Source of the DNA: Lachnospiraceae bacterium
GTDB lineage: Bacteria > Bacillota > Clostridia > Lachnospirales > Lachnospiraceae
Assembly: GCA_003484785.1 (NCBI GenBank)
Contig: DNAD01000220.1
Location: forward strand, 1-5,620
DNA length: 5,620 nt
Reading direction: 5' to 3'
In this document: in pieces, positions 1 through 5,375 of the stretch
Layout of the letters: every line of letters begins with the position of its first letter
Numbering within the stretch: the first letter of the stretch is position 1
Position numbers and translations under genes: made by a program
Notes under the pieces: model-generated
What the model was told of the DNA's origin: nothing
The model's database searches: none
Seen by the model: only the letters and a program-made list of their open reading frames with translations

Positions 1-52
1 AAAGGCTGTGAATAGTAACAACATAGGCAGTTTGACCGCTGTGACCGCGTGA
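1..52 (+). CDS. C-terminal end of an upstream gene, possibly a flagellar hook/basal-body rod protein (partial)
   Basis: Reading from base 2, an open frame gives KAVNSNNIGSLTAVTA and ends at a TGA at 50-52. The other two frames stop within the first 15 bases, so this is the only frame that can carry a gene into the window. Only 16 residues are visible and no domain can be recognised. The next gene encodes a flagellar rod-binding protein, and in related Clostridia such genes usually follow flgF/flgG-type rod genes, whose C-termini often carry a short segment like 'KAVN'. The FlgF/FlgG assignment is therefore an inference from context, not from homology seen here. The stop lies 19 bases before the next start, consistent with one operon. 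Confidence 0.4.
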   Translation, partial: KAVNSNNIGSLTAVTA

Positions 53-57
53 TGCTC

Positions 58-64
58 AAAAGGA
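58..64 (+). promoter_or_regulatory. Ribosome binding site of the rod-binding protein gene
   Basis: AAAAGGA lies 7 bases before the ATG at 72. An out-of-frame ATG at 68-70 overlaps the spacer, but the purine tract and the resulting 143-residue frame support 72 as the start. Confidence 0.6.
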
Positions 65-71
65 TATATGT

Positions 72-503
72 ATGGATATAAACGGTATAAACAACAGTTA
101 TCTGAACAGCGTACTGAATAATGCCGAAAGCACTTCAAGAACCTCGGGGCTTGAGGAGAAGCTCAACAGCTTTAAGGACATCCTCGATTCGAAGACCTCC
201 GAAAATAGCGGGAAGGTGGCCGATCCCTCCGAAGAAGGCGCAGCCGGAAAGGATTCCGAAAAGGTTCGGGACGAGGAGCTGATGAATGCCTGCAAGCAGT
301 TTGAGGCTTATTTTATCGAGCAGGTCTTTAAGGAGATGAAGAGCTCCGTTAACCTGACCCAGTCGGAGGACCCGGCCACGAAGCAGCTTTTGAGCTATTA
401 TGAGGACAATCTTACGGGAGAATACGCGAAAATGGCCGCGGATCAGCAGGAGAACGGCCTTGCTCAGATGCTCTTTGAGCAGATGAAACGAAATCTGTCA
501 TAA
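72..503 (+). CDS. flgJ: Flagellar rod-binding protein (FlgJ N-terminal domain type, no muramidase domain)
   Basis: The 143-residue protein matches the rod-binding domain of FlgJ, which acts in assembly of the flagellar rod at the cell envelope. Residues 1-68 are a polar, Ser/Asn/Glu-rich and probably disordered segment with no signal peptide. The domain itself spans about residues 69-141: ACKQFEAYFIEQVFKEMKSS (73-92), then a variable stretch, then LLSYYEDNLTGEYAK (106-120) and ENGLAQMLFEQMKR (127-140). Proteobacterial FlgJ carries an additional C-terminal peptidoglycan hydrolase domain. That domain is absent here, as is usual in many Firmicutes, so another enzyme must open the wall. The start at 72 has a good ribosome binding site. 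Its TAA stop directly abuts the recD2 ATG, so the two are almost certainly co-transcribed and translationally coupled. Confidence 0.88.
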   Translation: MDINGINNSYLNSVLNNAESTSRTSGLEEKLNSFKDILDSKTSENSGKVADPSEEGAAGKDSEKVRDEELMNACKQFEAYFIEQVFKEMKSSVNLTQSEDPATKQLLSYYEDNLTGEYAKMAADQQENGLAQMLFEQMKRNLS

Positions 504-2771
504 ATGGAAAGCATTTCAGGCTATATCAGCCATATTATCTTCAGAAATCAGGACAATGGATATACTGTTTTTGAGGTGAACCGCGAAGAGGGATCGAAAG
601 AGGATCCCGCAGAGGCTTCGGGGGAGCCTCTTGTCTGCGTGGGCTTTCTCAGGGATATTAACGAGGGAGAGGCCGTAACCCTTACGGGAGAATATACCGA
701 GCACCAGCTCTACGGACAGCAGTTTACGGTAAAGGAATACGAGTCGAGGATCCCCGAGGACGGGGAGGCCATGATAAGATACCTGGGCTCCGGCGCCGTA
801 AAGGGGGTTGGGCCCGCCCTTGCAAGGCGGATCGTTGAGAGGTTTAAGGAGGATACCTTCCGTATAATAGAGGATGAACCGGAAAGGCTTGCCGAGGTCA
901 AGGGGATCAGCGCAAAGAAGGCAAGGGACATAGCCGTAAGGATCCTTGAGAAGAAGGAGCTCAGAAACGCCATGCTCTTTCTGCAGAAATACGGCATCGG
1001 CGGAGCTCTTTCCCTGAAGGTCTATAAGAGATACGGAGAGGGTCTTTACAGGATCCTTTCCGAGAATCCCTACAGGCTGGCGGAGGACATCGACGGGGTA
1101 GGCTTTAAGACCGCGGACGGGATCGCCGAAAGGATGGGAATAAGCCCCGATTCCGACCACAGGGTCAGGAGCGGAGTGCTCTTTGTATTGAGAGAAGCGC
1201 TTTCGGAGGGGCACTGCTATCTTCCGAAGGATGAGCTTACCGACAGAAGCGCACAGCTCCTGGAGGTGGACTCTGAGATCGTATGGATCCAGGTAAAAAA
1301 CCTGGCTATGGATAAAAAGGTCATTATAAAGAACGGGGAGCACGGGGTGTGCGTTTATGAAAGCGTCTTTTACTACCTTGAGCTTACCTGCGCCAGAAGG
1401 CTCTGCGATCTTGCCATGGTATGCGAAGAGAACGAAAAAACGGTGGAAAAGAGGATAACAAGGCTTGAGAAGAGCCTTAAGTTTGAGCTCGACGATATCC
1501 AGCGGACAGCGGTAAAGAAAGCGGTGATGAACGGCGTCACGATAATCACGGGAGGGCCCGGCACAGGAAAGACCACCATAATAAATATGATCCTTAAATA
1601 TTTCGAGGATACCGAAAGCGATATCTGCCTCTGCGCCCCCACGGGACGGGCCGCAAAACGGATGAGCGAGGCTACGGGATATGAGGCCCAGACCATACAG
1701 AGGCTTCTGCACCTTACTCCGGGCTCAGGGACCGAGGGCGGCGGAAATACGGGCTATTATTACGCAAAGAACGAGGATGAGCCCCTGGAGGCCGATCTGG
1801 TAATAGTCGATGAGATGTCAATGGTGGATATTTCGTTGTTTGCTTCCCTTCTGAAGGCGATACTGCCCGGCACCAGGCTTGTGATGGTGGGGGATACCGA
1901 CCAGCTTCCCAGCGTAGGCCCGGGAGCGGTGCTTAAGGATATCATATCCTCCGGATGCTTTGCCTCCTCGACGGTCATCCTGAAAAAGATATTCAGACAG
2001 GCAGGAGAGAGCGACATCATAATAAACGCCCACAAGATAAACCGGGGAGAGCATATCGACCTGAGCAACAAGGGCCGGGATTTCTTCTTCCTTGAAAGAA
2101 ACGAATTAAAGCAGATATTAAATAACATAGTTATCCTTGCCCGGGATAAGCTTCCGGGCTACGTCAATGCCGATCCCTTTGACATCCAGGTGCTCACCCC
2201 GATGAAGAAGGGAGTCCTGGGAGTGGAATCCCTTAATCCCATGCTTCAGAAGTACTTAAATCCCCCCTCTCCCGAAAAGCATGAGAAGGAGGTATCGGGA
2301 ACCCTTTTCCGCGAGGGTGACAAGGTGATGCAGATAAAGAACGATTACCAGCTGGTCTGGAAGATAAAGAGCAGGTACGGGATCGAGGTGGACAGCGGGG
2401 AAGGGGTCTTTAACGGAGATATGGGTATAATCCGCCGTATCAGCGATTTTTCGGAAACGCTCACTGTGGAATATGATCAGGCCAGGCTTGTGGAATATCC
2501 CTTTGACAGCCTTGATGAGCTGTCCTTAGCCTATGCCGTTACCATCCACAAATCCCAGGGAAGCGAGTATCCCGCCGTGATAATTCCCATACTGAACGGC
2601 CCGAAGCCCCTGCTTTACAGGAATCTTCTGTATACCGGCGTTACGAGGGCGGTCAGGTGTGTCGTGCTCATGGGTAAGCGGGAACAGATAGAATATATGA
2701 TAGACAATGCCGATGAGCACAGACGCTATACCGGCCTTGCCTTAAGGCTTAAGGAAATATCAGGTATATGA
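504..2771 (+). CDS. recD2: RecD2 (YrrC-type) ATP-dependent 5'-3' DNA helicase
   Basis: The 755-residue protein is full length for RecD2, a cytoplasmic superfamily 1B helicase that works without RecBC and is linked to DNA repair and replication-fork maintenance. The N-terminus (about 1-80, ISGYISHIIFRNQDNGYTVF) is the OB-like RecD2-specific domain. Helix-hairpin-helix repeats follow at about 94-114 (GAVKGVGPALARRI), 129-147 (VKGISAKKARDIA) and 192-212 (IDGVGFKTADGIAERMG). The helicase core has Walker A GGPGTGKTT at 350-358 (K356), motif Ia APTGRAAKRM at 378-387, Walker B VIVDEMSM at 433-440 (D436, E437), motif III VGDTDQLPSVGPG at 462-474, IFRQA at 496-500, NGDMG at 637-641 and the UvrD-like C-terminal AYAVTIHKSQGSEYP (676-690) with YTGVTRA (710-716). 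All key residues are intact. The start abuts the upstream stop with no gap. The end overlaps comF by four bases (ATGA). Confidence 0.96.
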   Translation: MESISGYISHIIFRNQDNGYTVFEVNREEGSKEDPAEASGEPLVCVGFLRDINEGEAVTLTGEYTEHQLYGQQFTVKEYESRIPEDGEAMIRYLGSGAVKGVGPALARRIVERFKEDTFRIIEDEPERLAEVKGISAKKARDIAVRILEKKELRNAMLFLQKYGIGGALSLKVYKRYGEGLYRILSENPYRLAEDIDGVGFKTADGIAERMGISPDSDHRVRSGVLFVLREALSEGHCYLPKDELTDRSAQLLEVDSEIVWIQVKNLAMDKKVIIKNGEHGVCVYESVFYYLELTCARRLCDLAMVCEENEKTVEKRITRLEKSLKFELDDIQRTAVKKAVMNGVTIITGGPGTGKTTIINMILKYFEDTESDICLCAPTGRAAKRMSEATGYEAQTIQRLLHLTPGSGTEGGGNTGYYYAKNEDEPLEADLVIVDEMSMVDISLFASLLKAILPGTRLVMVGDTDQLPSVGPGAVLKDIISSGCFASSTVILKKIFRQAGESDIIINAHKINRGEHIDLSNKGRDFFFLERNELKQILNNIVILARDKLPGYVNADPFDIQVLTPMKKGVLGVESLNPMLQKYLNPPSPEKHEKEVSGTLFREGDKVMQIKNDYQLVWKIKSRYGIEVDSGEGVFNGDMGIIRRISDFSETLTVEYDQARLVEYPFDSLDELSLAYAVTIHKSQGSEYPAVIIPILNGPKPLLYRNLLYTGVTRAVRCVVLMGKREQIEYMIDNADEHRRYTGLALRLKEISGI

Positions 2772-3493
2772 AGGAACCAAAAAGGATAGGAGGAGCCCTG
2801 CTGGACGCCCTGTTTCCAAGGAGATGCCCGGTCTGCTCGGATATAGTCACTCCGGGAGGGGCGAGGATATGCAGGGACTGCGAGGGGGTGCTTGAATACG
2901 TAGAGGAGCCCTGCTGCCTTAAATGCGGCGCGCCTCTGAAGGACGCGGGAGAGGTCTGCTGCGCCGACTGCAGCACGCGGGAGCATAAATTTGACAGCGG
3001 CAGGGCGGTCTTTGTATACAATGACATAATGAGCCTTAGCATATACGGCTTTAAGTACAACAGAAGACAGGAGTATGCCGGGTTCTATGCAGACGAGATC
3101 GAAAAGAGGCTGGGAAGGTTCATACGCGATCTGAAGCCTGACGCTCTCGTGCCCATTCCCTTAAGCAGAAAGCGCTATATTAAGCGGGGCTATAATCAGG
3201 CGGAGCTTATTTCCAACGAGCTGTCAAAGCGGATCGGGGTGCCGGTGGACGCAGACCTTCTTGTCAGGGCGAAAAATACGAAGCCCCAGAAGAATTTAAG
3301 CGTGGAGGAAAGGGAAAATAATCTTAAAAGGGCTTTCAAAATAGGAAGAAATGATGTATCATTAAAAACAGTCGTGTTGATAGATGATATCTATACGACA
3401 GGCAGTACTATCGACTCCGCTGCCGGATGTTTAAAAGAGTATGGAGTCAAAGGGGTTTATTTCGTCGTACTGAGTACGTCGAGCATGTTGTAA
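2768..3493 (+). CDS. comF: ComF-family protein (ComFC-like phosphoribosyltransferase-fold competence protein)
   Basis: This 241-residue cytoplasmic protein has the ComF layout: an N-terminal cysteine-rich region and a C-terminal type I phosphoribosyltransferase fold. Cysteine pairs CPVC (20-23), CRDC (35-38), CLKC (50-53) and CADC (65-68) would bind zinc. The fold shows FVYNDIMSLSIYGFKYNRR (82-100), DALVPIPLSRKRYIKRGYNQ (125-144) and the PRPP-binding loop VVLIDDIYTTGST (202-214). In Bacillus, ComFC acts in DNA uptake during transformation. The wider family (GntX and others) has an unclear reaction. The ATG overlaps the recD2 stop by four bases, so coupling to recD2 is expected. No comFA helicase gene is visible beside it. 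The region 3321-3390 within the gene is markedly AT-rich compared with the rest and may hold a promoter for the next gene. In Bacillus, comFC is followed by yvyF, as here. Confidence 0.93.
   Translation: MKEPKRIGGALLDALFPRRCPVCSDIVTPGGARICRDCEGVLEYVEEPCCLKCGAPLKDAGEVCCADCSTREHKFDSGRAVFVYNDIMSLSIYGFKYNRRQEYAGFYADEIEKRLGRFIRDLKPDALVPIPLSRKRYIKRGYNQAELISNELSKRIGVPVDADLLVRAKNTKPQKNLSVEERENNLKRAFKIGRNDVSLKTVVLIDDIYTTGSTIDSAAGCLKEYGVKGVYFVVLSTSSML
3335..3362 (+). promoter_or_regulatory. Candidate sigma-A-like promoter inside comF
   Basis: TTCAAA (3335-3340) and TATCAT (3357-3362) lie 16 bases apart, matching the -35 and -10 consensus at 4 of 6 and 5 of 6 positions. They sit in an AT-rich island (3321-3390, about 29% G+C by my count) inside an otherwise G+C-richer gene. 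A start near 3369 would give yvyF a transcript with a long leader. This is a weak pattern match only. Confidence 0.25.
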
Positions 3494-3504
3494 TCGTGGG
3501 AGAC

Positions 3505-3521
3505 TGCGGTTTTAAGCCGCA
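3505..3521 (+). other. Hairpin in the yvyF leader
   Basis: TGCGGTT at 3505-3511 pairs with AGCCGCA at 3515-3521 (seven pairs, one of them G-T) around a TTA loop. It begins 12 bases after the comF stop. It is followed by AAGCAAAATC rather than a T-run, so it is not a standard terminator. Confidence 0.6.
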
Positions 3522-3546
3522 AAGCAAAATCAAATGTATGGGGGCC

Positions 3547-3563
3547 TCCGGCTTTCTGCCGGA
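3547..3563 (+). other. GC-rich hairpin in the yvyF leader
   Basis: TCCGGC (3547-3552) pairs perfectly with GCCGGA (3558-3563) around a TTTCT loop. Forming this stem removes half of the CCTCC anti-Shine-Dalgarno segment, so it would favour translation of yvyF. No T-run follows. Confidence 0.65.
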
Positions 3564-3588
3564 AACTGAAGGGATACCCCTGCCTGTG

Positions 3589-3595
3589 AAGGAGG
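3589..3595 (+). promoter_or_regulatory. Strong ribosome binding site that fixes the yvyF start
   Basis: AAGGAGG lies 5 bases before the ATG at 3601 and is the strongest Shine-Dalgarno sequence in the window. It decides between in-frame ATGs at 3427, 3538 and 3601 in favour of 3601. The other two would overlap comF or read through the hairpins. Confidence 0.85.
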
Positions 3596-3600
3596 TTCAT

Positions 3601-4005
3601 ATGAACGTTAGAAATTGCAGAAGATGCGGAAATATCTTTAACTATGTTACGGGTCAGCCGATCTGTCCGAAGTGCCGTGAAGAGCTTGAGGAAACCTTCC
3701 AGAAGGTCAAGGAATATATAAACGATCATGGCGGAGCATCCGTAAGAGAGGTTGCCGAAGAGTGTGAGGTTGAGGAGAACCAGATCAGACAGTGGGTAAG
3801 AGAGGAAAGGCTTGTCTTCTCGGAGCCTACGGCTGCCGGAATCCTCTGCGAGGGATGCGGTGCGCCCATAGCTACCGGACGTTTCTGTGAAAAGTGCAAG
3901 GCCAGCACCATCAGTTCCTTAAACGGCCTTATGCCCAAGAAGGAGATCCAGAAGCCCGAGCCCAAGAAGAAGGACAGCGCAAGGATGAGGTTCCTTGATA
4001 AGTAA
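3601..4005 (+). CDS. yvyF: YvyF-family flagellar operon protein (zinc ribbon - HTH - zinc ribbon)
   Basis: The 134-residue protein resembles the YvyF family (TIGR03826-type 'flagellar operon protein') encoded with flagellar genes in Firmicutes; its biochemical role is not established. Visible parts, in order: a CRRC/CPKC zinc-binding pair (C6, C9, C22, C25), a helical linker, a putative winged or MerR-like helix-turn-helix at about 44-72 (ASVREVAEECEVEENQIRQW), a second CEGC/CEKC pair (C83, C86, C96, C99), and a basic tail rich in Pro/Lys ending SARMRFLDK. The layout suggests a nucleic-acid-binding regulator, which is an inference. The frame is open upstream to 3427 inside comF, but the strong ribosome binding site at 3589-3595 fixes the start at 3601. 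In Bacillus, yvyF sits between comFC and flgM. Here comF precedes it, but a membrane protein gene follows instead of flgM, overlapping by one base. Confidence 0.85.
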   Translation: MNVRNCRRCGNIFNYVTGQPICPKCREELEETFQKVKEYINDHGGASVREVAEECEVEENQIRQWVREERLVFSEPTAAGILCEGCGAPIATGRFCEKCKASTISSLNGLMPKKEIQKPEPKKKDSARMRFLDK

Positions 4006-4415
4006 TGTTAAATAATCAGAGAATCAGGCTTATGACGCATATGGCCGCCTATGAAAAGGGGGCGGGAAGGCGTGATATTTCCATAAGCGAGTATTTCAGA
4101 GGCGATTACTTAAGCTTCCAGGTCTGGAAGTCTTCTTTGTATGGTATTCTCGGCTTTGCGATCATTGTCGCCCTGAACGTGCTGTATGATTTCGGCACTT
4201 TTCTGACTGATTTTTATAAAATGGATATCCTTGAATATTTCAAGGATCTGGCGGTAAAGTTCGGTGTGTTCATAGCGATCTACGTTGTTGTATCCTATTT
4301 TATTTATGCCTACAGGTACCATCGCGTAAAAAAGCATCTGGACACATATATCAAGCTTTTGAACGAGCTCTATGCCATGTACTCCAATGAACGAAAAGAA
4401 AGTAACAGAAAATAA
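4005..4415 (+). CDS. Small membrane protein with two transmembrane helices, function unknown
   Basis: I do not recognise a family for this 136-residue protein. Residues 1-42 are polar and basic, presumably cytoplasmic, with no cleavable signal peptide. A first hydrophobic helix spans about 43-63 (SLYGILGFAIIVALNVLYDF). An acidic/aromatic stretch (64-83, FLTDFYKMDILEYFKD) probably loops outside. A second helix spans about 86-104 (FGVFIAIYVVVSYFIYAYRY). A basic, probably helical tail follows (105-136, HRVKKHLDTYIKLLNELY) on the inside. Its ATG overlaps the yvyF stop by one base (TAATG), and the nearest purine tract (AGGATGAGG, 3982-3990) is rather distant, so translation is probably coupled to yvyF. 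The next gene, another membrane protein, starts 12 bases after its stop. The two may act together. Confidence 0.8.
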   Translation: MLNNQRIRLMTHMAAYEKGAGRRDISISEYFRGDYLSFQVWKSSLYGILGFAIIVALNVLYDFGTFLTDFYKMDILEYFKDLAVKFGVFIAIYVVVSYFIYAYRYHRVKKHLDTYIKLLNELYAMYSNERKESNRK

Positions 4416-4420
4416 GGATA
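4414..4420 (+). promoter_or_regulatory. Ribosome binding site of the polytopic membrane protein gene
   Basis: AAGGATA overlaps the TAA stop of the preceding gene and lies 7 bases before the ATG at 4428. It supports 4428 over a second in-frame ATG at 4443. Confidence 0.5.
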
Positions 4421-4427
4421 ATCTATT

Positions 4428-5360
4428 ATGCAAACCTTATTGATGGTAAAAAGCCGGATAATAGGAATATACGCGCGCTATGAAAGCTATATACTGTCCG
4501 TGCTCAGGTTTATCCTGGTGTTGATCTCAATGCTGGTGATAAACTCAAATCTGGGATTTATGGCGAGGCTTAAAAACCCGGCGATAACGCTGATAGTAGC
4601 GCTGCTTGGTTCCTTCCTTCCGCTGAATGCCACGATCCTTCTGATGGGGGCTATCGTAGTGCTTCATATCTACGAGCTGTCTCTGGAATGCGCGGTAGTT
4701 GTTCTGTGCATTTTTGTACTGATGTTCATAGTCTACTTCCGCTTTTCCCCGACGGACAGCGCGGCTATCCTGCTGACGCCCCTGCTTTTTGAGCTTAAGC
4801 TGCCCTACGTGATCCCGGTCATGTGCGGGCTGTCAGGGTCCCCGATGTCATGTATCGCGGTTTCCTGCGGCGTGGTTGCCTATTATATTCTCAATTACGT
4901 AAAACTGAATGCCGATCAGCTGGCCAGCTCTGCCCAGGATCCGGAAAGTATGCTGAACGGCTTTAAATACGTTATAGACGGTATGCTCAAGAACGATACC
5001 ATGGTGCTGATGGTTATGGCGCTGGGGCTTACGACGCTGCTGATCTATCTCATCAGCAGGCTTTCGATACCCTTCTGCTGGAAGATAGCCATAGGCGCAG
5101 GGTCCATCGCGGAGCTTATCATACTGTTGGTGGGAAGCCTTTCCTTTGATGCGGATATTTCCGTCGGAATGGCTATATTTGGGATCATCCTCGGAGTGCT
5201 TGTGGGAATAGTGATCGAGTTCTTTGCCTTCAATGTAGACTACGGAAGGGTGGAACAGGTGCAGTTTCAGGATGATGAATACTATTACTATGTAAAGGCG
5301 CTGCCGAAGGTTACGCTGGAAACCCCGCAGCGTAAGGTTAAGAGGATAAACAGGGAGTAG
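4428..5360 (+). CDS. Polytopic membrane protein of unknown function, upstream of cdaA
   Basis: The 310-residue protein is strongly hydrophobic, with about eight or nine membrane helices by eye: near 22-44, 50-64, 67-83, 86-104, 110-121, 126-156, 191-210, 214-237 and 244-268. A polar loop at about 158-190 (NADQLASSAQDPESMLNGFK) separates two halves. A Gly/Ser/Pro-containing segment (PVMCGLSGSPMSCIAVSCG, 130-148) resembles the broken or flexible helices of transporters, but no transporter family can be named and no ATP-binding or pore signature is seen. The C-terminal tail (about 269-310) is soluble, with an acidic/tyrosine cluster QFQDDEYYYYVKALPK (279-294) followed by a basic end. It is tightly packed between the two-helix membrane protein gene and cdaA (15-base gap), so a link to c-di-AMP signalling is plausible but unproven. 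Similar genes beside cdaA in Lachnospiraceae would be expected to be labelled 'hypothetical' or loosely 'permease'. Confidence 0.82.
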   Translation: MQTLLMVKSRIIGIYARYESYILSVLRFILVLISMLVINSNLGFMARLKNPAITLIVALLGSFLPLNATILLMGAIVVLHIYELSLECAVVVLCIFVLMFIVYFRFSPTDSAAILLTPLLFELKLPYVIPVMCGLSGSPMSCIAVSCGVVAYYILNYVKLNADQLASSAQDPESMLNGFKYVIDGMLKNDTMVLMVMALGLTTLLIYLISRLSIPFCWKIAIGAGSIAELIILLVGSLSFDADISVGMAIFGIILGVLVGIVIEFFAFNVDYGRVEQVQFQDDEYYYYVKALPKVTLETPQRKVKRINRE

Positions 5361-5375
5361 AAGAGCTCAGGATTA

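Larger units (their letters stand above)
3494..3600 (+). promoter_or_regulatory. Structured leader of yvyF with possible anti-Shine-Dalgarno switch
   Basis: This 107-base stretch between comF and yvyF is the only real intergenic gap in the window. It holds a hairpin at 3505-3521, a G+C-rich hairpin at 3547-3563, and a small GGG-ATA-CCC hairpin at 3571-3579. The segment 3543-3549, containing CCTCC, can pair with the Shine-Dalgarno region 3591-3597 (five Watson-Crick pairs and two G-T wobbles). That pairing uses bases 3547-3549, which also form the foot of the 3547-3563 hairpin, so the two states exclude each other. No known riboswitch could be assigned with confidence. The absence of a T-run after the hairpins argues against a rho-independent terminator. 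Confidence 0.5.

Noticed and set aside
411..694. Direct repeat CTTACGGGAGAATA at 411-424 and 681-694
   Set aside because: Both copies encode LTGEY in frame, one in the rod-binding protein and one in RecD2. Shared codon preference explains a two-copy 14-base match; no further copies or flanking similarity were seen.
516..1712. Long antisense open frame (398 codons) opposite recD2
   Set aside because: It lies wholly within the well-supported recD2 gene and shows no recognisable domain. It is explained by the G+C-rich codon bias of the sense gene.
3377..3411. TTGATA (3377-3382) with TACTAT (3406-3411) as a promoter
   Set aside because: The spacer is 23 bases, too long for a sigma-A promoter, and both sit in codons of the conserved PRPP loop of ComF.
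3466..3478. Small inverted repeat CGTAC-TGA-GTACG at the end of comF
   Set aside because: It is a five-pair hairpin inside coding sequence with no T-run after it, so it is not supported as a terminator. It could be an extra element of the yvyF leader if transcription starts upstream, but there is no evidence for that.
3505..3563. Rho-independent terminator after comF
   Set aside because: The hairpins at 3505-3521 and 3547-3563 are stable, but neither is followed by a run of T, so termination there is not supported.
3427..3600. Upstream extension of the yvyF frame into comF (starts at 3427 or 3538)
   Set aside because: The extension would overlap the end of comF and read through the leader hairpins, and its translation lacks family resemblance. 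The strong AAGGAGG at 3589-3595 places the start at 3601.
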